Shown here piece after piece: positions 48,824 to 53,769 of a stretch of 53,769 bases of DNA. This stretch comes from an uncultured bacterium. GTDB lineage: Bacteria; Patescibacteriota; Minisyncoccia; Phycocordibacterales; Phycocordibacteraceae. The stretch covers positions 1-53,769 of the forward strand of contig CAJEYI010000003.1 of assembly GCA_903994795.1 (NCBI GenBank), in the 5' to 3' direction. Under the pieces are notes generated by a model that saw only the letters and a list, made by a program, of their open reading frames with translations, did no database searches and was not told the origin of the DNA. The position numbers and the translations under genes are program-made. Each line of letters opens with the position of its first letter. Within the stretch, counting starts at the first letter, position 1.

Positions 48824-50872
48824 TTATACAACCAATGTGAAATCTAGCTCCCGTTCAAACATGCGCACGGCCGCAAGCTTCACACGTATAGGATCACCAA
48901 GTGAGTACTGCTTTTGTGTACGACTTCCGACAAGTCGGTATCGCTTTTCATCAAAGGTAAAAAAGTCATCGCCGAGATTTCGTACGCTCACCATACCTTC
49001 TGCGTGAGTTTCCTTGAGTTCTACATAGAGACCACGATCAGACACACCACTAATCACTGCATCAAACTCCTGACCAACTTTGTCTTCCATGAATTCCACG
49101 AGCTTCATCTTCACTGAGTCACGCTCTGCATTTGAGGCTGCAACTTCTCGTTCGCTTGAGTGAAGTGCGAGCGCATCGAGTTGATTGAGTTCTGCTTGTG
49201 TAACTTTCTCGCCATCTGAGAAGTGCTTCACCATGCGGTGTGTAAGGAGGTCTGGGTATCTGCGAATTGGGGAAGTGAAGTGGGTGTAGAAATCAAAGGC
49301 GAGACCGAAGTGCCCGGCATTGCGCGTAGTGTATGTGGCTCTGGCCATTGAGCGAAGTGCTGCAGTCTTTATTAAATATTCCTCTGGTTTTCCTTGAGTC
49401 TCTGCAAGAAGTTTATTTAAGTCCGTGCCCTTTACGTGACCAAGCTTTGACTCGAGATTGTACCCCATGACTTTCAGGAATTGTGTAAGGTCTTCGATTT
49501 TGTCTGGGTTTGGCTGATCGTGCACACGGTATATAACTGCACTCTCGAGTTTTGCTTTCTTTGTTTCTTCTGCTAGGTGCTCAGCAACTGACTCGTTTGC
49601 GAGAAGCATGAAGTCTTCAATGAGCAGGTTGGTTTCCTTTCGTTCCTTCAGGACGACTTTGATTGGTTTGCCATTTTCGTCGAGCAAGACTTTTATCTCT
49701 GCAGTATCAAATGCTATTGCACCTTTTGCGACACGTCGCTCACGAATCTTTCGAGCAAGTGCAGCAATTGCAACAAGTTCATCACGCATATCGCCTTTAC
49801 CAGTGTCGAGTACTTCCTGTGCGTCTTCGTATGTAAATCGTCGGTCAGAGTGAATGACTGTTTCGCCAAACCATTTCTTCTGCACTTCAGCATTTTGATT
49901 TAGCTCAAAAACTGCTGATACCGCGAGACGTGGCTCGTGCGGATTAAGTGAGCAGAGGTTATTTGAGAGTACTTCTGGAAGCATTGGAATCGTACGGTCC
50001 ACTAGGTATACAGAGGTCGCACGATTTTGTGCCTCGTCATCGATAGAGGTACCAGGACGTACAAAGAATGACACATCCGCAATGTGTACTCCCACTTCGA
50101 TATTTCCGTTCTCTAGGAATTTCACTGAGAGCGCGTCATCAAAGTCTTTCGCATCGAATGGATCGATGGTGAATGTATGCGTATCACGGAAATCTTTTCG
50201 GCGTCCAGATGCAATTCCTTCTTCAGCTTCCTTTGCAATCATTGCCTTGCCTCCAGTCTCGTCAGTTGCTTCTAGCTTCTTCGCTTCAGAAATTACGCCA
50301 GGCGGGAAGTCAGAATGGAATCCTTGCGAGAGTGCGAGTGCGCGCATTTCAGTCTCGTGTACACCTGCTGCACCGATAACTTCTTCAACCACACCCCATG
50401 GAAGTGCAGGAGCTTGGTCAGTTGGTTCGAGCCATCCTTTGAAACGAAGTACGACTTTAAAACCGACAGGGAGGTTTTCGCCACGGACGATAAACGGCGT
50501 GTACATTTTCTTTGAGTCAGCAATCATGAGGACTTGTCCGTGTGGCGCTCCAGCGTTTTCGTCTGGTATGAGTTTTCCAACGAATGTCTCACGTGCGCGA
50601 CTTACAATCTCCACCACCTTTCCATTCTCGCGCTTCGCGCGAGTCCTCGGATCTTCAACCATTCCCACAGACACCACACGCACAACGTCACCAGGAAATG
50701 CACCCAGCACATCCTTTGCAGGAATGAAGAGGTCTTCTCGGGGTGCGGCAGTCGGATTCTTTTGTAGGGTCTCGTCGTCCTCGACAGGGAACTTGAAAAA
50801 CCCCATGCCCTTGGCAGTCATTGAAATTGGCCCGACGTATGTTTGCTGGCCTGCGTAGGTAGTGTCTTGCAT
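48824..50872 (-). CDS. rnr: ribonuclease R
   Basis: The 682-aa exoribonuclease has N-terminal cold-shock domains (about 10-190), the RNB core with TIDPFDAKDFDDALSV (metal-binding Asp residues), VGVHIADVSFFV, DRTIPMLPEVLSNNLCSLNP in part, and the TSPIRRYPDLLTHR motif, then an S1 domain (FDAVISGVSDRGLYVEL). It degrades structured RNA 3' to 5'. It is shorter than the E. coli enzyme, lacking the N-terminal helix-turn-helix and the basic tail. Its helicase-like ability suits a genome with many stable hairpins. Confidence 0.95.
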   Translation of the reverse strand: MQDTTYAGQQTYVGPISMTAKGMGFFKFPVEDDETLQKNPTAAPREDLFIPAKDVLGAFPGDVVRVVSVGMVEDPRTRAKRENGKVVEIVSRARETFVGKLIPDENAGAPHGQVLMIADSKKMYTPFIVRGENLPVGFKVVLRFKGWLEPTDQAPALPWGVVEEVIGAAGVHETEMRALALSQGFHSDFPPGVISEAKKLEATDETGGKAMIAKEAEEGIASGRRKDFRDTHTFTIDPFDAKDFDDALSVKFLENGNIEVGVHIADVSFFVRPGTSIDDEAQNRATSVYLVDRTIPMLPEVLSNNLCSLNPHEPRLAVSAVFELNQNAEVQKKWFGETVIHSDRRFTYEDAQEVLDTGKGDMRDELVAIAALARKIRERRVAKGAIAFDTAEIKVLLDENGKPIKVVLKERKETNLLIEDFMLLANESVAEHLAEETKKAKLESAVIYRVHDQPNPDKIEDLTQFLKVMGYNLESKLGHVKGTDLNKLLAETQGKPEEYLIKTAALRSMARATYTTRNAGHFGLAFDFYTHFTSPIRRYPDLLTHRMVKHFSDGEKVTQAELNQLDALALHSSEREVAASNAERDSVKMKLVEFMEDKVGQEFDAVISGVSDRGLYVELKETHAEGMVSVRNLGDDFFTFDEKRYRLVGSRTQKQYSLGDPIRVKLAAVRMFERELDFTLVV

Positions 50873-50924
50873 TTCTTATACTCTAGCAGATTCCGAACTT
50901 TCTGCATCAAGGTTGCTTGCTCTT

Positions 50925-51275
50925 CTATAAAAATTTCCTAATCAAAATAAAGCCAAGGCAAATAAGTCCAAACACTGCAGCCCACACAACAGCCGCTGCA
51001 GCTAAATCTTTACTACGTCCAATCGCTTCATCGTGCTCAGGGTGGAGTTTGCTGAGCGCCACTTCGATTGTAGTGTTTTGAAGCTCGGTGACCATTACAA
51101 AGAACCAGCAGAAGATTAGTAGGAGCATCTCATTAGCAGAAAGATGGAATAGGAAATAAACGATGGGGAGTCCAATAATACCGAGTCCTATCTCGATCTG
51201 AATGGCCTCGTCATGTATAAGCGCATACTTCAATCCCCGGAATGGGTGCGAGAATCTGTTAATCCAATACTTCAT
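50925..51275 (-). CDS. dgkA: diacylglycerol/undecaprenol kinase family protein
   Basis: The 116-aa protein has three membrane helices and the DgkA signature ELQNTTIEVALSKLHPEHDE followed by KDLAAAAV. Gram-positive-type members phosphorylate undecaprenol and recycle the lipid carrier of cell-wall synthesis, which is more likely than diacylglycerol here. The ATG at 51275 was chosen because a TAAGAT box lies 6 nt upstream; the ATG at 51281 would abut the box. Confidence 0.88.
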   Translation of the reverse strand: MKYWINRFSHPFRGLKYALIHDEAIQIEIGLGIIGLPIVYFLFHLSANEMLLLIFCWFFVMVTELQNTTIEVALSKLHPEHDEAIGRSKDLAAAAVVWAAVFGLICLGFILIRKFL

Positions 51276-51314
51276 ACACATATCTTACCTTATGTGCCGT
51301 CTGTGTGGGACTAG

Positions 51315-51343
51315 TTGATTATTTATGGGTACTCTGGTAGTCT
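51315..51343 (+). promoter_or_regulatory. promoter of S16 operon
   Basis: TTGATT (51315-51320), 17 nt, TAGTCT (51338-51343), ending 10 nt before the rpsP ATG at 51354. Confidence 0.6.
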
Positions 51344-51353
51344 ACTCCTCATT

Positions 51354-51848
51354 ATGTTGATGATCCGTTTCCAGCGAATTGGCCGAAAGAACGACCCGGC
51401 TTTTCGTATTGCTGTGCTTGAGAAGACTTCTGGCCCAAAAGCTGGTAAGTACGTTGACCTCGTTGGTTCTTATAACCCAAAAACCAAGGCAACTACCGTC
51501 CTCGCTGAAAAGGTGAAGGAATGGGTAGCTAAAGGCGCTCAGATCTCACCAAGCGTTATGAACCTCCTTATCAAGGAAGGTGTATACGAAGGAAAGAAGC
51601 ACGCAGTTGTCTCAAAGAAGAATCTTGAGAAGAACGTAGCGGCAAACGAGGAAAAGGCTCGAAAGGAAGCTGAAGCAGTTGCCGCAGCAGCCGCCGCAAA
51701 GGTAGAAGCAGAAAAGGCTGCCGCAGAAGCTGCAAAGGCCGCAGCCGAAGCCCCTGTTGAGGAAGTAGTAGAAGCACCTGCTGAAGTAGCAGAAGAAACT
51801 CCTAGCGAAGAAGCTCCTGTAGAAGAAGTTGCTGTTGCGGCTGAATAA
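51354..51848 (+). CDS. rpsP: 30S ribosomal protein S16 with Ala/Glu-rich tail
   Basis: The 164-aa protein starts MLMIRFQRIGRKNDPAFRIA and continues through VDLVGSYNPKTK and the first 80 or so residues as normal S16. Then follow a Lys/Glu/Ala helix (KNVAANEEKARKEAEAVA) and an acidic tail built of EAPVEE-like units. S16 binds 16S rRNA in the 5' domain. The tail doubles the usual length of about 80 residues. It opens an rpsP-KH-unknown-trmD cluster. Confidence 0.95.
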   Translation: MLMIRFQRIGRKNDPAFRIAVLEKTSGPKAGKYVDLVGSYNPKTKATTVLAEKVKEWVAKGAQISPSVMNLLIKEGVYEGKKHAVVSKKNLEKNVAANEEKARKEAEAVAAAAAAKVEAEKAAAEAAKAAAEAPVEEVVEAPAEVAEETPSEEAPVEEVAVAAE

Positions 51849-51925
51849 GCCCACGGCTGAGTGCGAAGCGCAGCTTCGCACTGATGTCTTAATTCTTTAT
51901 CCGTATTCTGTAAACTCTGAACTCT

Positions 51926-52240
51926 ATGGACCAAGACCAGCTATTCCTCGAACAAGTAGTAAAAGCACTAGTAGATAATTCAAACGACGTCGTTATTACA
52001 CGTACTGTCGACGAAATGGGTGTACTCCTCACACTCACCGTGCATCCAGACGATATGGGAAAGATTATCGGTCGTGATGGAAACATCGCAAAAGCTCTCC
52101 GTACACTACTTCGTGTAGTGGGAATGAAGCATAATGCTCGCGTAAACCTCAAGATCAACGAACCAGTTGGTGGAAAGCGTGTGGGACTTGAGCACGAAGA
52201 AAAAAGTGTCGATCAAGTGGTTGATGAGCTCGGGCGTTAG
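51926..52240 (+). CDS. khpA: KH-domain RNA-binding protein (KhpA/YlqC-like)
   Basis: The 104-aa protein matches YlqC/KhpA: FLEQVVKALVDNSNDVVITR, then the KH GxxG loop IIGRDGNIAKALRTLLR and KHNARVNLKINE. A C-terminal extension of about 20 residues is charged. KhpA binds RNA broadly, often with KhpB, and commonly follows rpsP. TAAACT (51911-51916) ends 9 nt before the ATG, so it can be transcribed separately from rpsP. Confidence 0.92.
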   Translation: MDQDQLFLEQVVKALVDNSNDVVITRTVDEMGVLLTLTVHPDDMGKIIGRDGNIAKALRTLLRVVGMKHNARVNLKINEPVGGKRVGLEHEEKSVDQVVDELGR

Positions 52241-52261
52241 TCCACAACAGTTTCCCAGAAA

Positions 52262-52288
52262 GTCGAAAACTCAGAAAAACTCCAGACT
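52262..52288 (+). promoter_or_regulatory. dispersed 27-bp upstream motif, copy C
   Basis: GTCGAAAACTCAGAAAAACT then CCAGACT, 22 nt after the KH gene. It ends 29 nt before the -10 box (TATACT, 52318-52323) and 42 nt before the ATG of the next gene, matching the spacing of copy A. Confidence 0.6.
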
Positions 52289-52330
52289 GTCCACAGAATT
52301 ATTTCATCTCGGGTTGGTATACTGAGTGTA

Positions 52331-52762
52331 ATGATAACCGAGCAAGACCTCACAAGATTTAAGAAAGTTTTTATAACCAAGAAAGCATCAGAAGCTTTTG
52401 CAAAGAAGTACGATTTAAAGAACTATGTAATTAAAGAAGATCATGAGGCAGATGTGGCAATGCTGGTTGCAAACATGGCTACCAAAGATGATATGACTGA
52501 GTTGGAAATTCGTCTTAATGAACAATTGAGAAACGAGCTCGCAGCTCATATTGCACCGCTCATTGCTAGCAATAAAACCCTAATTAAAAGACAAGACGAT
52601 TTGGATCAGAAATTCAATCATATGATGAATACTATCGACGGTCTTGCTGTGCCGATTGCACGACTACTTGAGGAAAATTCAGTCTCTGCCGCTCAATACT
52701 CTCGGCAAATTGATTGGAACAACAAAGTTGGTGCAAAAGTTGGAATACCTTTTGAATACTGA
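52331..52762 (+). CDS. helical coiled-coil protein, unknown
   Basis: The 143-aa protein is mostly helical: ITEQDLTRFKKVFITKKAS, a coiled coil at about 60-115 (ELEIRLNEQLRNELAAHIA, KTLIKRQDDLDQKFNHMMNT) and a short C-terminal motif IDWNNKVGAKVGIPFEY. It has no membrane helix or enzymatic motif. It occupies the place where rimM normally lies between the KH gene and trmD, but bears no resemblance to RimM. A leaderless TATACT promoter preceded by motif copy C suggests an acquired accessory unit. Confidence 0.6.
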   Translation: MITEQDLTRFKKVFITKKASEAFAKKYDLKNYVIKEDHEADVAMLVANMATKDDMTELEIRLNEQLRNELAAHIAPLIASNKTLIKRQDDLDQKFNHMMNTIDGLAVPIARLLEENSVSAAQYSRQIDWNNKVGAKVGIPFEY

Positions 52763-52784
52763 TAGTATTTGAGCTCATTCCACT

Positions 52785-53510
52785 ATGCTTCGATTCCATC
52801 TCATAACGCTCTTTGAGGAAGCCTGCGAGCCGTATTTAAATGCGTCTATTTTAGGCCGTGCTCGAGCAGCAAAGAAAATCAGTGTCGCATATCAAAACCC
52901 TCGCACATACGTCGATAATAAATGGGGGAAAGTAGACGAGCGTCCCTATGGCGGTGGTCCCGGTATGGTAATGACTGCGCTTCCTGTGGTGAAGGCTGTG
53001 AAGAAGGCTCTTGCAGGATCAAAACCAAAGACAGTTAAGAACCCACAGACCAAGGTTTCTGAGAAGATTGCACCAAAAATTGCACTTGTGTGGTTTGTGC
53101 CTGGAGCAACTCCTTTTACAAACACAGAGGCGGACAAGCTCGGAAAGTTTGATGACGTAGTACTAGTTTGTGGACGATACGAAGGAATTGATGAGCGTGC
53201 ATTTCAAATACTTAAGACATTTGCTCCAAACGGCCAGAAGCTCAAGATATTTACGTACTCAGTTGGAGAAGCAACGCTTACTGGTGGGGAAGTTCCAGCG
53301 ATGGCAATTGTAGACGCAGTCACAAGACGGTTACCAGGAGTACTAGGAAAGGATGAATCTATCGAGGAACGACGCGTGGCAGCACATGAAGTCTTTACTC
53401 GTCCTGAATCAATCGCGTGGGAAAAGAAATCATACCGAGTTCCAAAAGTTCTTCAGACAGGAAATCATAAAGACATAGACGCGTGGAGAGCTGGGAAGAC
53501 GGGGAAGTAG
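52785..53510 (+). CDS. trmD: tRNA (guanine-N1-)-methyltransferase TrmD
   Basis: The 241-aa protein begins RFHLITLFEEACEPYLNASI and has the trefoil-knot SPOUT motifs: YGGGPGMVM, VVLVCGRYEGIDERA, FTYSVGEATLTGGEVPAMAI and the C-terminal RRVAAHEVFTRPESI. It methylates G37 of tRNAs with G36, preventing +1 frameshifts. A 27-residue segment after the GGGPG motif (AGSKPKTVKNPQTKVSEK) is longer than usual. It follows the coiled-coil gene by 22 nt. Confidence 0.95.
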   Translation: MLRFHLITLFEEACEPYLNASILGRARAAKKISVAYQNPRTYVDNKWGKVDERPYGGGPGMVMTALPVVKAVKKALAGSKPKTVKNPQTKVSEKIAPKIALVWFVPGATPFTNTEADKLGKFDDVVLVCGRYEGIDERAFQILKTFAPNGQKLKIFTYSVGEATLTGGEVPAMAIVDAVTRRLPGVLGKDESIEERRVAAHEVFTRPESIAWEKKSYRVPKVLQTGNHKDIDAWRAGKTGK

Positions 53511-53538
53511 CAAAAAAGCCACAACAAGATTTTAAGAC

Positions 53539-53547
53539 TTATCCACA
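53539..53547 (+). promoter_or_regulatory. single DnaA-box consensus
   Basis: TTATCCACA, 28 nt after trmD. Only one copy is seen here, so it is not evidence of an origin; it could be chance. Confidence 0.3.
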
Positions 53548-53582
53548 CCACATTTTGTTAGTTCAACAAGTAATTGCACCAC

Positions 53583-53599
53583 TCCGCTAATATAGCGGA
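53583..53599. promoter_or_regulatory. palindrome before IS30 transposase
   Basis: TCCGCTAATATAGCGGA, a perfect 7-bp inverted repeat with a 3-nt centre, one base upstream of the transposase ATG. It may be a transposase-binding or repressor site and contains the likely -10 (TAATAT). Confidence 0.5.
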
Positions 53600-53600
53600 T

Positions 53601-53769
53601 ATGGCACACAAGCAATTAACAATAGAAGAACGCGAGGAAATACAACGTGGCGCCTGGCATAAGGAGTCGGTGCGTTCGATCGCACGGCGTCTCGGACGTC
53701 CGCACTCAACAATCGTGCGGGAGATCAACCGGAATCTGCCACCCCAACATCGCGTATACACGCCACGTC
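53601..53769 (+). CDS. IS30-family transposase, N-terminal part (cut by contig end)
   Basis: The 56 residues before the edge read MAHKQLTIEEREEIQRGAWH... and SVRSIARRLGRPHSTIVREI, the helix-turn-helix of IS30-type transposases that binds the terminal repeats. The DDE catalytic domain lies beyond the end. The left terminal repeat should be within 53540-53600; TTGTTAGTTCAACAA there is a short palindrome. Codon use is more GC-rich than the neighbours. As a multicopy element it explains why the assembly stops here. Confidence 0.85.
   Translation, partial: MAHKQLTIEEREEIQRGAWHKESVRSIARRLGRPHSTIVREINRNLPPQHRVYTPR

Noticed and set aside
53539..53547. Replication origin near a DnaA box
   Set aside because: Only one TTATCCACA is present, with no cluster of boxes, AT-rich unwinding element or dnaA/dnaN neighbours.
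1..53769. CRISPR array or cas genes
   Set aside because: No regularly spaced direct repeats and no Cas-like protein were seen; the repeated motifs are dispersed.

Overview
The window looks like one end of a contig from a Candidate Phyla Radiation (Patescibacteria) bacterium, most likely a Parcubacteria-type lineage. This is inferred from gene content and style: very compact, moderately AT-rich, trimmed aminoacyl-tRNA synthetases (PheS, PheT, ThrRS all lacking N-terminal accessory domains), a two-subunit transketolase, class I aldolase, a short SMC, Parcubacteria-like L32 and L31, many small one-helix membrane proteins, secreted Ig-like/CARDB proteins and a type IV pilin-like protein. Bases 7-40 are Illumina adapter, so the left edge is an assembly artefact. 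The right edge stops inside an IS30-family transposase, a typical repeat-induced contig break.

Layout. 49-6660: pilin, RPE-like protein, split transketolase, PfkB kinase, class I aldolase and L25 (central sugar metabolism). 6798-12423: a coiled-coil lytic transglycosylase, a membrane-anchored protein and a 1071-aa surface protein. 12479-16537: translation genes (L31, RF1, S2, EF-Ts, tRNA-Thr) interrupted by a RelE-type toxin with a truncated partner. 16544-23230: membrane thioredoxin-like protein, GT2 glycosyltransferase, pheS-pheT-folB-ASCH and a VanY-type carboxypeptidase. 23401-25726: an odd tRNA-like gene and gyrB. 25723-30882: a surface cluster (CARDB protein, sortase, a GC-rich foreign-looking secreted gene, a 734-aa trans-membrane surface protein). 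31051-38664: thrS, DUF805 protein, dnaE with a mini-intein, HD hydrolase. 38927-46473: RNase HII, C39-like protease, L,D-transpeptidase, L32, a NusB-Nudix fusion, RNase III, HicB-like protein, SMC. 46548-53510: a small metal-binding protein, glutamate dehydrogenase, second C39-like protein, RNase R, DgkA, then S16-KH-(unknown)-TrmD, an S16 operon in which the usual rimM position holds a coiled-coil protein.

Non-coding signals are the most unusual part. (1) Three intergenic copies (4771-4926, 18565-18679, 30900-31045) share a conserved core flanked by long, nearly perfect inverted arms whose sequences are unrelated between copies; the internal hairpins covary while an AGCA loop is kept. (2) A second hairpin family with a conserved GARTTGCGMGA loop sits between rpsB and tsf and between nusB and rnc. 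(3) A motif of about 27 bp (AAAACTCAGAAAAACT core) lies 28-30 nt upstream of the -10 box of three accessory transcription units, with a fourth copy before a HicB-like gene. (4) About twenty genes carry a -10 hexamer ending only 4-13 nt, mostly 6-9 nt, before the start codon, so leaderless mRNAs are probably the rule; a few operon-internal or foreign-looking genes have clear Shine-Dalgarno sequences instead. (5) A promoter-hairpin-terminator unit of about 165 nt upstream of the HD gene looks like an independent small RNA or riboswitch.

All function calls rest on reading motifs by eye, without database searches.
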